From: an uncultured Bacilli bacterium
GTDB lineage: Bacteria > Bacillota_I > Bacilli_A > RF39 > UBA660
Reading direction: 5' to 3'
Assembly: GCA_934176955.1 (NCBI GenBank)
Contig: CAKPOS010000008.1
Span: 17,062 to 81,061 of the forward strand
DNA length: 64,000 nucleotides
Shown: piece after piece, positions 7,783 to 18,500 of the stretch
Layout: the number at the start of each line of letters is the position of its first letter
How positions within the stretch are numbered: position 1 is the stretch's first letter
Program-made: the position numbers and the translations under genes
Notes under the pieces: model-generated
Told to the model about the DNA's origin: nothing
Databases searched by the model: none
The model's input: only the letters and a program-made list of their open reading frames with translations

Positions 7783-9381
7783 TTAGTGGTTTTCTAAATT
7801 TTGATAAGTTGAAATAATTGCTTCTGCTACTTTTAGTCCATCCATTGCAGAAGTCGTTATTCCTCCTGCATATCCTGCTCCTTCTCCGCAAGGATAAATT
7901 CCTTTTATGTGGGACTCTAAATTTTCACTTCTTGGAATTCTTATAGGAGAAGAAGTTCTACTTTCAACACCTGCTAAAATTGCATTATCATCATTAAAAC
8001 CTGGAATTTTTTTATCAAAATTAGGAAGGGCTTCTTGAATAGAAGTTGTGATATTACTTGGAAATAGCTTTGTTAAATCTGAAAGTTGATAGTCTCCTTT
8101 AAAAATTGGCTTTATGTTTCCTAGTTTTTTGTTTTCCACAGGATTGTGGAAATCTTTTATGGTTTGAATAGGAATTTTACCGTTTCCTAAAGCATAAGCT
8201 TTTTCTTCCAACTTTCTTTGGAAATTTAATCCATCTAATGCATTTGTTCCATAATCTTTAGGTGATACCGTTACAACAATTGCACTATTCGCATTTAGAC
8301 TACTTCTATCATGATAACTCATTCCATTAATGGCTAGTCTTTTTTCTTCAGATGAAGCATTTACCACGTATCCTCCTGGACACATACAAAATGAATATAC
8401 TCCTCTTCCCTCTTTCGTTTGATAAGTTAGTTTATAACTTGCTGGTGGAAGAAGTTTAGTATTTTTCCCATATTGATTAATATTAATTAATTCTTGCGGA
8501 TGTTGTATTCTAAGGCCTACCGCAAAAGACTTTGGCTCTAGGGAAAGTGGCTTTTGATTTAGCATTTCAAAAGTATCTCTGGCACTATGACCAATAGCTA
8601 GAACTAAAATGTTAGTATCTATTATTTCTTTATGATTGATTTCAATAGAGGTGACTTTATTTTCTTTTATATTTATATTGGTAAGTTTGGTTTGATAATG
8701 AAATTCTCCTCCTAAATCGATTATTTTTTTTCTTAAGTTAATGATTACTTTTCTTAAAACATCCGTTCCAATATGAGGATTGTTAATATATAAAATTTCT
8801 TTATCGGCACCTGAGGCAACAAATATTTCAAAGACTTTTTTCATCCGGAAATTTTTATCTTTTACAAGAGTATTTAATTTTCCATCAGAAAAAGTTCCTG
8901 CTCCACCTTCTCCAAATTGGACATTTGAATTTGTATTCAATAAGCCTGTTTTCCAAAATTCTTCAACAGACTTCACTCTTTCTTCTATCTTCTCTCCTCT
9001 TTCGATAATAATTGGTTTATAGCCTAATTCTGCTAGGAGATAAGCGCAAAATAGACCTGCTGGGCCACTTCCTACAATGATTGGTTTGTTTTCTAATTTT
9101 TTGTTTCCTATTTTTGGATAGATGTATTCTTCGTTTGGAGTTGAAAAAACATCTTTGTTTAATTTATGTTTCTTTAATAAATATTCTTCCTTCTTTGTGT
9201 CAATATCCACTTCATAGATGTAAAATAAAGTTGGTTTTTTTCTAGCGTCTAATGACTTCTTAGAAATGGATATTTTTTTGATATCATCTTCTTGACATTT
9301 TAGAGTGAGTGATACTTTTCTCTTTAGGTAATTAAAATTATCTTTTTCTACTGGGATTTTGATTTGTCTTATTCTAATCAT
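7783..9381 (-). CDS. FAD-dependent dehydrogenase of the COG2509 family
   Basis: A 532-residue flavoprotein of the uncharacterised FAD-dependent dehydrogenase group. An N-terminal domain of about 95 residues precedes the dinucleotide-binding motif IIVGSGPAGLFCAYLLAELG (near residue 100). It is followed by the family-specific NVQFGEGGAGTFSDGKLNT, a second FAD contact (LVLAIGHSARDTFEML) and the C-terminal YPCGEGAGYAGGITTSAMDGLKVA. The physiological substrate is unknown. AAGGAGATAATC precedes the ATG. The start overlaps the end of the second flavoprotein gene by 8 bases, which indicates translational coupling in a two-gene operon. Confidence 0.9.
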   Translation of the reverse strand: MIRIRQIKIPVEKDNFNYLKRKVSLTLKCQEDDIKKISISKKSLDARKKPTLFYIYEVDIDTKKEEYLLKKHKLNKDVFSTPNEEYIYPKIGNKKLENKPIIVGSGPAGLFCAYLLAELGYKPIIIERGEKIEERVKSVEEFWKTGLLNTNSNVQFGEGGAGTFSDGKLNTLVKDKNFRMKKVFEIFVASGADKEILYINNPHIGTDVLRKVIINLRKKIIDLGGEFHYQTKLTNINIKENKVTSIEINHKEIIDTNILVLAIGHSARDTFEMLNQKPLSLEPKSFAVGLRIQHPQELININQYGKNTKLLPPASYKLTYQTKEGRGVYSFCMCPGGYVVNASSEEKRLAINGMSYHDRSSLNANSAIVVTVSPKDYGTNALDGLNFQRKLEEKAYALGNGKIPIQTIKDFHNPVENKKLGNIKPIFKGDYQLSDLTKLFPSNITTSIQEALPNFDKKIPGFNDDNAILAGVESRTSSPIRIPRSENLESHIKGIYPCGEGAGYAGGITTSAMDGLKVAEAIISTYQNLENH

Positions 9382-10612
9382 GATTATCTCCTTTTAAGTA
9401 GGAACCTACAATAATTCCTGATATCCATGCAAAACCTAAGTTATATCCCCCACAATCGCCATCTACATCTAATAGTTCTCCTGTTAGATATAATCCTTTT
9501 GTTTTAGTAGATTCTAATGTATTTGGATTAATCTCTGTTAAGGGAATACCGCCTGTCGTAACTTGGGCTTGGTCGAAAGAATTCGTTCCTGTAATGGTAA
9601 GATTAAAATTAGTAAGATTATCTCCTAATAAGTATTTTTTGTCATTAGATAGATTATTCCAGTTATCTTCTCTACCTATTTTAGATTGTTTTAAAATTAA
9701 ATTTACTAATTTATAATTTAAGATGCCATCTAGTAAATCGGCAATATTTCTATTTTTCACGGTTTTATTTCTTGCTTCCATAAAATTTAGAAAAGAATTT
9801 TTATCATGGATATTTAATTGGTGAAAGAAGTTTATTTTTACCTCTGTTTTTTGCTTTTTTGATAAGGACAGTGCTGCTCTCCCGCTTAAACATAATGTGC
9901 AAATTCCACTGATTCCATAATCTGTTAATTGAATTTCTCCTACTTTTGAATCGATATATTTGTTGTTTTCAAATAAAGAAATTTTTACATCTGCTCGAAT
10001 TCCGTGCCATTCTTTTAAAAAAGGAGCATTTGCCTTTAATTGAACCAAAGCTGGTAAAGGAGTGATTAGACTATGACCTAGGGACTTTGCTATGTCATAT
10101 CCACTTCCTGTTGATCCAGTTTTGGGTGCTGCTTTTGAGCCGGTTGCTAAAATGATTTTTTTACTTGTAAATATACCATTATTAGTGTTAATTTTAAAAA
10201 TATAATTTTCTTTTTTGATAGAATTTACTTCTGTATTGGTTATAATTTCTACATGATTAATCTGTGCTTCTTTGATAAGTGCTGTTTGAATACTTACCGC
10301 TTGGTTAGATATTGGATAAAAGTATCCATCTTTTATTTTGGGTATAATTCCTATTGAATTAAAGAAAGATAATACTTCTTTAGAATAATCTTTTTGTAAA
10401 ATTTTTTCTAAGATTTCTTTATTTCTTGTATGATAGTGAGTAATGGATTGATCACTATTCCAATAGTTGCATCTGCCATTTCCGGTGATTAATATTTTTT
10501 TCCCACAGACATTGTTTTTTTCAAGTAAGCATACATTTAATCCTGCTTTAGCAGCATAAATTGCCGATACTAATCCAGAAGCACCTCCGCCTATTACAAT
10601 AACATCTTTCAT
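9374..10612 (-). CDS. HI0933-type flavoprotein (NAD(P)/FAD-dependent oxidoreductase)
   Basis: A 412-residue member of the HI0933/YhiN family (COG2081). The N-terminus VIVIGGGASGLVSAIYAAKAG binds FAD. CGKKILITGNGRCNYWN follows, as is typical of the family. The C-terminus (LYLTGELLDVDGDCGGYNLGFAWISG) completes the flavin site. The function is unknown. Related proteins are proposed reductases. GGGAAGTGAT precedes the start. It forms an operon with the COG2509 protein, so two orphan flavoproteins are made together. Confidence 0.9.
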   Translation of the reverse strand: MKDVIVIGGGASGLVSAIYAAKAGLNVCLLEKNNVCGKKILITGNGRCNYWNSDQSITHYHTRNKEILEKILQKDYSKEVLSFFNSIGIIPKIKDGYFYPISNQAVSIQTALIKEAQINHVEIITNTEVNSIKKENYIFKINTNNGIFTSKKIILATGSKAAPKTGSTGSGYDIAKSLGHSLITPLPALVQLKANAPFLKEWHGIRADVKISLFENNKYIDSKVGEIQLTDYGISGICTLCLSGRAALSLSKKQKTEVKINFFHQLNIHDKNSFLNFMEARNKTVKNRNIADLLDGILNYKLVNLILKQSKIGREDNWNNLSNDKKYLLGDNLTNFNLTITGTNSFDQAQVTTGGIPLTEINPNTLESTKTKGLYLTGELLDVDGDCGGYNLGFAWISGIIVGSYLKGDNHD

Positions 10613-10667
10613 TTTATCACTTCCCTTGATTGCTATTATATCATGTTTTTTATACTGATTAAAAATA

Positions 10668-10949
10668 TTATCGATTATTTTTTCTTACTTCTTTGTTACT
10701 TTTTACTTTCTTTTTGGTAATAGATAAAGCCTGATCATAATAGATAATATTTCCATTTTTTTCACCTGAAAGAAGTCTAAAAAGTTCTTCTTCTGGAATT
10801 TGTAAGCTTTCTGTAATTTCAGATAATAGGCTATAATCTTTTTTAATTTCAGAAATAATTTCTTTCGAATATTCTAGAATTGTCTTTTCTAATAATCTTT
10901 TTCCTTCGGCATTTTCTAATTTTCTTTTAATATTAATTTCTTCTTTCAT
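10668..10949 (-). CDS. Probable antitoxin with a Cro/C1-like helix-turn-helix
   Basis: A 93-residue protein whose ATG overlaps the stop of the preceding RelE-like gene by 4 bases (ATGA). Residues 38-75 (YSLLSEITESLQIPEEEL then FRLLSGE) fit a short helix-turn-helix of the HigA type. The N-terminus is charged and helical, and the C-terminus is strongly basic (KKKVKSNKEVRKNNR). In HigBA modules the antitoxin follows the toxin and represses the operon, which is the gene order here. The assignment rests on context and weak motif similarity. Confidence 0.5.
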   Translation of the reverse strand: MKEEINIKRKLENAEGKRLLEKTILEYSKEIISEIKKDYSLLSEITESLQIPEEELFRLLSGEKNGNIIYYDQALSITKKKVKSNKEVRKNNR

Positions 10950-11725
10950 TTCCGACCTCTTTTATTTTTGTTCAAGTATTCTATTAAGTTATTTTCTATT
11001 TCTTGATTTTTTTCAATCAATTCTGTTTTTTTATTTTCATCTTTGATTAATTCTTTTAATTTTTGAAATTCTGCTCCTACTTTACTATTTCTGTTAATTA
11101 AGTCTCCCCTATCTTGACTAGAATTATCTGATTTTTTTGTTTTGGCTAAAATAACAAAAGTTAAATTTGAATCTAAATTCAGGTATCCTATTCTAATTTT
11201 AAATTTTTTAATTTCATGAAGTCCTTTTAATCTAGCATTATTTTTTAAACTTTTTCCTTTTATTTCATTATTTTCTGTAAAACCATTTTTTAATGACTCC
11301 AAACATTCCATAATTTCTATATAATATTCTTCTGGAATATCTTTTAAATCTTCTTCTAAATACACCTTTCCTCTACTAGTTGTGGCAAAAATTAAATTTT
11401 TTGAACTACCTTTTTCTGCTATTTCTTCCTCTTGCTCTTCTTTTCTTGCCTCTTTAATTAATTTTTCGCATAAACTTTTTTTGAAATTATTTAATTCTAA
11501 TTCTTCTTTCAAGTATTCTAACATTTCTTTATCTTGATTATCTATATTATTTAACTCTTTAATTAATTCTTTTTCCACAAATGATAATTTTTCTACTAGT
11601 CCATACATAATTTGAAAAAATGAAGTAAATTCTGATTGAGGAAAAGCATTTTTTATATCTTCTTCATCTTTTAAAAGTTGAATTGCTTCATAATATTGAT
11701 TCCTTAAAATTTCTATTGTTTCCAT
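10946..11725 (-). CDS. RelE/HigB-like toxin with a long N-terminal coiled-coil extension
   Basis: A 259-residue protein. Residues 112-228 resemble the RelE/HigB (phage Gp49-like) mRNA interferase fold: IFATTSRGKVYLEEDL, then KNNARLKGLHEIKKFKIRIGY (the L-x-G...E-x-R-Y pattern), then FVILAKTKKSD and a final helix. Basic residues in these positions cut ribosome-bound mRNA in the family. Residues 1-108 form a Glu/Lys/Leu-rich helical extension that ordinary RelE proteins of 80-120 residues lack. TAGGAG lies before the ATG. The downstream overlapping gene looks like the antitoxin. Toxicity is inferred, not shown. Confidence 0.55.
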   Translation of the reverse strand: METIEILRNQYYEAIQLLKDEEDIKNAFPQSEFTSFFQIMYGLVEKLSFVEKELIKELNNIDNQDKEMLEYLKEELELNNFKKSLCEKLIKEARKEEQEEEIAEKGSSKNLIFATTSRGKVYLEEDLKDIPEEYYIEIMECLESLKNGFTENNEIKGKSLKNNARLKGLHEIKKFKIRIGYLNLDSNLTFVILAKTKKSDNSSQDRGDLINRNSKVGAEFQKLKELIKDENKKTELIEKNQEIENNLIEYLNKNKRGRK

Positions 11726-11873
11726 ATTCTCTCCTACTTTATATAAGAATATTTTATCATGAATATTTAGAAATACTATTGATTTTTTCTTTAATTGACA
11801 TTAGTTTTAAGGGAATTGTCATTTTTTTAGTAAAAATACTTACTTAATGACTAGTTTTGTATCAGTATTTTTA

Positions 11874-11904
11874 GCAAAAAAGAAAAAGAGTAACAAAGTT
11901 ACTC
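11874..11904 (-). terminator. Intrinsic terminator after rpoC
   Basis: On the minus strand GAGTAAC pairs with GTTACTC around TTT, followed by TTTTTCTTTTTT. The rpoC stop codon lies inside the hairpin. It ends the rpoBC transcript. Confidence 0.85.
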
Positions 11905-14900
11905 CATAAATTCTTCTTCTAGAACTTCTGATGGTTCTTCATCATAAAATTCTTTTTCTAAGGTATAACCAATATCCATATATTCTTTGGCACCTGTTCC
12001 TGCTGGAATTAATTTACCAATGATAACATTTTCTTTTAATCCATGTAACTTATCTGTGCTTCCCTTTACAGCTGCTTCTGTTAAGATTCTTGTTGTTTCT
12101 TGGAAGGATGCTGATGATAAGAAGGAATCTGTTTGTAATGCGGCTTTGGTAATTCCAAGTAAGATTGGTTGACCAATAGCTGGTTTCTTTCCTTGAATAA
12201 TAACATCTCTATTTCCGTTAGTAAAGTCTGATATTGATACAACTGTACTAGGTACAAAGTTTGTGTCTCCTGCATCCATTACACGGATTAAAGAAATCAT
12301 TCTTTTTGCAATCAACTCAACGTGTTTATCATTAATATCAACACCTTGCGAACGATATACTTTTTGTACTTCTTTTAAGATATATTGCTGTACAGTATTC
12401 GGATCGGTTACGGCTAATAATTCTTTTGGAGAGACACTTCCTTCTGTTAATTGGTCTCCTGCATTTACTTTATCGCCTTTTTCAACTCTAAGTTTTGCGC
12501 CATACATTGTTAAGTGTTCTCTTACTTCTTTATCGTTCTTAACGTAAATCTTGAATCTTCCGTTGACATCTTCAATTTTTTGGACAGTTCCATCAATTTC
12601 AGAGATTGTTGCTTTTCCTTTTGGAATACGTGCTTCGAATAATTCTTCAACACGAGGAAGACCTTGTGTAATATCGGTTCCAGCAACTCCACCTGTATGG
12701 AATGTTCTCATGGTCAACTGTGTACCTGGTTCACCGATTGATTGTGCTCCCATGATACCTACTGCTTCTCCAATTTCTACTAAGTTACCAGTTGCTAAGT
12801 TTCTACCATAACATTTTTGACATACGCCATGTGGTGTACGACAAGTTAGAACAGTACGAATCTCAACGGCTTTAATACCTGCTTTAATAATTTTATCTGC
12901 AATTGCTTCTGTGATATAAGTATCTTTTTCACAGATAACTTCTTTTGTTTCTGGATTAATTACTTTTTTGCTTGTAAATCTTCCTAAGATTCTATCGTAC
13001 AATGGTTCAATAATACCATCTTTATCATCCATGAAAGCTTCTACTAATGAACCTTGTGTTGTTCCACAATCTTCTTCTCTTACAATCATATCTTGAGCAA
13101 CATCTACTAGACGTCTAGTCATATATCCAGAGTCTGCTGTTTTTAACGCTGTATCGGCACTACCTTTACGAGCACCATGTGTTGATAAGAAGAATTCTGA
13201 TACGGATAATCCATCATTAAATGATGATAGAATAGGAATTTCTACTGGGTCACCATTAGGTTTTGCCATGATACCACGCATACCTGCTAATTGAACGAAG
13301 TTAGAAATTGATCCACGGGCTTTAGAATTCATCATGATGAATATTGGGTTATCTTCGTATTCTTTTGCACCTGCATATTCACTTAACTCTGTTTCAATAT
13401 CTTTTTTGGCTTTATTCCATACTTCAATTACTAAATCTAATCTTTCTTTATCAGTAATTAAACCTCTTTGGAATTGTTTATTAATTTTCTTAACTTCTTT
13501 ATTACTTTCTTCTACGATTTTTGCTTTATTTTTACTTGTTACGATATCAGAATAAGCAATAGTAATTCCTGAATAAGTTGAGTATTTAAATCCTTGGTCT
13601 TTTAATTTATCTAGGAAAATTGAAGTTTCAGTTGTACGATAACGTTTAAACATTTGAGCGATAATTTTTTCTAAGGCACCTTTATTGAAGGCTTTTGCTC
13701 TTTTCATATTTTTAATTTCTTCTTTGATATCTTTACCATAATCAATGAAATATCTTGCTGGTGTTACCCCTTCGATATTTTCAGAAGTTGGTTCATTCAA
13801 ATATGGGAATGAATCTGGTAGGATTTCATTGAAGATAATTTTTCCTGGAGTGGTTACTAAATATTTATTTTTATAAGTATCTAAGAATACTTTATGTTTA
13901 AATGAGTTTACTGGAATAGCAACTCTTGTATGAAGATTAATTTCTCTTCTTTGATATGCCATTAGCGCTTCATTTGTATTTTTGAATATTCTTCCTTCTC
14001 CTGGTTGTTCATCTTTTTCCATTGTAATATAGTAGTTTCCTAAAATCATGTCCTGTGAAGGAGTTACGATTGGAGAACCATCTTTTGGACTTAAGATGTT
14101 ATTAGCTCCTAGCATTAATATTCTTGCTTCTGCTTTTGCCTCTTCCGATAATGGTACGTGAACAGCCATCTGGTCTCCATCGAAATCAGCATTAAATCCA
14201 GTTGTTACTAATGGGTGCAATCGAATTGCTTTACCTGAAATTAATTTTGGTTCGAATGCTTGAATACCAAGTCTATGTAGTGTTGGTGCACGATTTAACA
14301 TTACTGGATGTTCTTTAATTACTTCTTCTACAACATCCCAAACTTTTTCATCTTTATTTTCAATCATTTTCTTAGCTGCTTTGATGTTGTTAGCTAATTC
14401 TTTATTCACAAGTCCATTGATTACATGTGGTTTGAATAATTCTAGGGCCATTTCTTTTGGAATACCGCATTGATACATTTTTAAATCTGGTCCTACAACG
14501 ATTACGGAACGTCCAGAATAATCAACACGTTTTCCTAATAAGTTTTGACGGAAACGTCCTTGTTTTCCTTTTAGCATACTAGATAGTGATTTTAAAGCTC
14601 TGTTTCCAGCACCAGTTACACTTCTACCACGACGTCCATTATCAAATAAGGCATCTACAGCTTCTTGTAACATACGTTTTTCATTTTGAATAATGATAGA
14701 AGGAGCGCCTAATTCAATTAATTTCTTTAAACGGTTATTTCGGTTAATTACACGACGATATAAATCATTCAAATCAGAAGTAGCAAATCTTCCACCATCT
14801 AATTGAATCATTGGACGAAGTTCTGGAGGAATAACAGGAAGTGCTTCTAGAATCATCCATTCTGGTTTATTTCCTGATGTTGCAAAAGCATTTAAGACAT

Positions 14901-15531
14901 CTAGTCTTTTTACAAGACGAATTCTTCTTTGTCCTGTTGCATTTTCTAATTCTTTTTGTAGTTCTTCTAATTCTTTATTGATATCTACTTCACTTAATAG
15001 TTGTTTAATTGCTGCTGCTCCCATTCCTACTTTGAAAGTATTTCCATACTTTTCGTAGTAAACACGGTATTCTTTATCTGATAATGTTTGTTTCTTTACT
15101 AAAGTTGTTGCTCCTGGGTCTAAAACGACATAAGATACGAAATAAATAACTTCTTCCAAATCTCTTGGAGACATATCAAGAGTAAGTCCAATGTAAGAAG
15201 GAATACCTTTTACATACCAAATATGGCTTACTGGGGTTGCTAATTCGATGTGTCCCATTCTTTCACGTCTTACTTTTGATTTTGTTACTTCTACACCACA
15301 TCTATCACAGATGATTCCTTTATATCTTAATCTCTTGTACTTTCCACAATTACATTCATAGTCCCTTGTTGGTCCAAATATTTTTTCGCAGAATAGTCCA
15401 TCTCTTTCTGGTTTCAATGTTCTATAATTGATCGTTTCTGGTTTTTTTACTTCTCCATAAGACCAATCACGGATGGTTTCAGGAGAGGCTATTCCAATTT
15501 TTAAAGCTTTAAAATTATTTGCTTCTACCAT
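11899..15531 (-). CDS. rpoC: DNA-directed RNA polymerase subunit beta-prime
   Basis: The 1210-residue largest subunit of RNA polymerase. The N-terminal zinc site (CNCGKYKRLRYKG then CDRCG, about residues 60-80) is intact. The catalytic Mg motif NADFDGDQMAVH is near residue 450. The bridge-helix and trigger-loop region follows (ARKGSADTALKTADSGY), as does the second zinc site (CRTPHGVCQKCYG, near residue 895). The start ATG shares its first base with the rpoB stop (TAATG), and a perfect AGGAGGTGAG is encoded in the last rpoB codons, so translation is coupled. The length and lack of insertions fit Firmicutes. Confidence 0.99.
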   Translation of the reverse strand: MVEANNFKALKIGIASPETIRDWSYGEVKKPETINYRTLKPERDGLFCEKIFGPTRDYECNCGKYKRLRYKGIICDRCGVEVTKSKVRRERMGHIELATPVSHIWYVKGIPSYIGLTLDMSPRDLEEVIYFVSYVVLDPGATTLVKKQTLSDKEYRVYYEKYGNTFKVGMGAAAIKQLLSEVDINKELEELQKELENATGQRRIRLVKRLDVLNAFATSGNKPEWMILEALPVIPPELRPMIQLDGGRFATSDLNDLYRRVINRNNRLKKLIELGAPSIIIQNEKRMLQEAVDALFDNGRRGRSVTGAGNRALKSLSSMLKGKQGRFRQNLLGKRVDYSGRSVIVVGPDLKMYQCGIPKEMALELFKPHVINGLVNKELANNIKAAKKMIENKDEKVWDVVEEVIKEHPVMLNRAPTLHRLGIQAFEPKLISGKAIRLHPLVTTGFNADFDGDQMAVHVPLSEEAKAEARILMLGANNILSPKDGSPIVTPSQDMILGNYYITMEKDEQPGEGRIFKNTNEALMAYQRREINLHTRVAIPVNSFKHKVFLDTYKNKYLVTTPGKIIFNEILPDSFPYLNEPTSENIEGVTPARYFIDYGKDIKEEIKNMKRAKAFNKGALEKIIAQMFKRYRTTETSIFLDKLKDQGFKYSTYSGITIAYSDIVTSKNKAKIVEESNKEVKKINKQFQRGLITDKERLDLVIEVWNKAKKDIETELSEYAGAKEYEDNPIFIMMNSKARGSISNFVQLAGMRGIMAKPNGDPVEIPILSSFNDGLSVSEFFLSTHGARKGSADTALKTADSGYMTRRLVDVAQDMIVREEDCGTTQGSLVEAFMDDKDGIIEPLYDRILGRFTSKKVINPETKEVICEKDTYITEAIADKIIKAGIKAVEIRTVLTCRTPHGVCQKCYGRNLATGNLVEIGEAVGIMGAQSIGEPGTQLTMRTFHTGGVAGTDITQGLPRVEELFEARIPKGKATISEIDGTVQKIEDVNGRFKIYVKNDKEVREHLTMYGAKLRVEKGDKVNAGDQLTEGSVSPKELLAVTDPNTVQQYILKEVQKVYRSQGVDINDKHVELIAKRMISLIRVMDAGDTNFVPSTVVSISDFTNGNRDVIIQGKKPAIGQPILLGITKAALQTDSFLSSASFQETTRILTEAAVKGSTDKLHGLKENVIIGKLIPAGTGAKEYMDIGYTLEKEFYDEEPSEVLEEEFME

Positions 15532-18500
15532 TAGAACTCACCTCCTATTTTTTCATCTAAATTATTTTCGAAATCTTCATCAAAGTCTGTTTCAACTTCT
15601 TCTAATTCTTCGTAATCTTCATCCTCATTATTCTCTTCTTCATCAAAGCTTTCCTCTTCATCTTCTACATCTTCGAACTCATCTTCTAGAGAATCTTCTG
15701 ATTCAAGTTCATTTTCTATTGAGGGAGTATTTTTATTGTCCTTTACTTCTTCAATGGAAGGTGTATCATCCTCTTCTTCATCATCGGTCATTTCTAATTC
15801 TTTGAATCCTACAACTTCATCGTTGTTATCAATAACAGAAATATTTAATCCTAATGCTTGGAATTCTTTAATTAGTACTCTGAAAGCTTCTGGAATTCCT
15901 GGATTTGGTAGTGGTGTTCCTTTTACGATAGATTCATACACTTTGACACGACCAACCACATCATCTGATTTATAAGTTAAGATTTCTTGTAATACATGAG
16001 ATGCTCCATATGCTTCTAGAGCCCAAATCTCCATTTCTCCAAAACGTTGTCCACCAAATTGTGCTTTACCACCTAGTGGTTGTTGTGTTACTAATGAATA
16101 AGGTCCTGTCGATCTTGCATGTAATTTATCATCAACCATGTGATGTAGTTTTACGAAATACATGACACCTACACTGATTCTATGATCAAATGGTTCTCCT
16201 GTTCTACCATCATATAGAACAGTCTTTCCATCCTCGTCCATGCCTGCTTCTTTCATCATAGCTTTTACATCTTCTGTACTAGCACCATCTAATACTGGCG
16301 TTGCTACATGAACACCTAATTTTTTACAAGCCATTCCCATATGTAATTCAAGAATTTGTCCAATATTCATACGAGATGGAACACCTTGTGGGTTTAACAT
16401 GATGTCAATTGGCGTACCGTCTGGTAAGTAAGGCATATCTTCTGATGGTAGGATTAAGGAAATAACACCTTTATTACCATGTCGTCCAGACATTTTATCT
16501 CCAACTTGAATCTTACGTTTTTGAATAATATATACTCTAACTACTTTGCTTACACCACTAGGTAAGTCTTCATTATCTTCTTTAGTATAAACTTTAACAT
16601 CGTGAACAATTCCTTCTCCACCATGTGGAACAGTAAGAGATGAATTTCTTACTTCTCTAGTCTTTTCTCCAAAGATAGCATGTAGTAATTTTTCTTCACT
16701 TGTTAAGTCTGCCATTCCTTTAGGAGTTACTTTACCTACTAGAATATCTCCTTCTTTTACTTCTGTACCAATTTTAATAATACCATTTTCATCAAGATTT
16801 TTTCTAGCATCTTCACTTACGTTTGGAATATCTCTAGTAATTTCTTCTGGTCCTAATTTTGTATCACGACATTGAGTTTCATAATCTTCAATGTGTAATG
16901 AAGTATAAACATCTTCTTTAACTAATCTTTCATTCATGATAACGGCATCTTCAAAGTTATATCCATTGAAAGTCATGAAGGCAATTGTCATGTTTTTACC
17001 TAAGGCAAGTTCACCTTTATCTGTGCTTGGTCCATCTGCAATGATTTGACCACGTCTAATTTTATCACCTTTTCTTACGATTGGACGATGATTTGCAGTT
17101 TCACCTTGGTTAGAACGTTCGAATGTTGATAATTCATAAGTATCTGTTCCTTTTGCATTTTTCACAATAATTTTTTTTGCATCAACATAATCTACTACAC
17201 CATCTGCTTTTGAAACAACTACTGCACCACTATCACGAGCAGCTACATATTCAACACCAGTTCCAACATATGGAGCTTCTGTTGTTAATAATGGTAATGC
17301 CTGACGTTGCATGTTTGCTCCCATTAAAGCACGTGTTGCATCATCATGTTCTAGGAATGGAATCAAACTTGTTGTAACCGATACAACTTGTTGTGGTGAT
17401 ACATCAATGTAATCTACTTGTTCAGCTGGAATAATTACATTCTCTCCATTAAATCTACCAGCAACGGTTGCATCAGTAATTTCCATATCATCGTTAACAT
17501 TTACGGTTGCTTGGGAAATATAGAAATCTTGTTCTTCATTTGCTGTTAAGTATTCTACTTTATCGGTTAATTTTTTATTTTCTACTTTACGATATGGAGT
17601 TTGAATAAATCCATATTCATCAATCTTGGCGTAACTTGCTAACGAAGTAATCAACCCAATGTTTTGTCCTTCTGGAGACTCAATTGGACAAATTCTACCA
17701 TAGTGAGATGGGTTAACATCACGAACTTCCATACCAGCACGATCTCTTGATAATCCACCTGGTCCTAATGCTGATAATCTTCTCTTATGGGTTAATTCAG
17801 CGATTGGATTAACTTGGTCCATAAATTGCGATAATTGGCTTGAACCAAAGAATTCTTTAATTACCGCAGTAACTGGTCTGATATTAATTAATGTCTTAGG
17901 GGTTACTGTTTCAATATCTTGAGTAGTCATTCTTTCTCTTACTACTCTTTCCATTCTAGATAATCCAATTTTTAATTGGTTTTGCAATAATTCTCCTACT
18001 TGTCTTACACGTCTGTTTCCTAAATGATCAATTTCATCATCATGTCCTACACCATCTAATAAGTTTAAGTAGTAAGAAATTGATGCATAAACATCAGAAA
18101 TCGTTAAAGTTCTTGTGTCTAGTGTTTGATCATTACCCATTAATTTTACTTTTTTATCTGGGAATTTTTCAGGATGAACATATAATACTTGAACAATATT
18201 ATGATTATCTAATTCTTCGTTTACTTTAACTTCTTCTCTACCATAGCCATTTTTTAAAATTTCTTGTAATTTAGAATAAACTTCTTTCGTGATTTTTGTT
18301 CCTTCGGTAAATATTGTTTCTCCATCTACAATAATATCTTGAGCTAAAGTATTGTTAAGTAATCTATCTGTAATATTTAATCTTTTATTAAATTTATAAC
18401 GACCAACTTTTGCTAAGTCATAACGGAAATTATCAAAAAATCTAGTAATTAATTGGTTTTTTGATGAATCTAATGTTGTTGGCTCTCCTGGTCTTAATTT

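Noticed and set aside
15473..17377. Several plus-strand open frames opposite rpoB and rpoC
   Set aside because: They are His/Leu/Ser-rich shadows of the highly biased minus-strand genes and lack ribosome binding sites.
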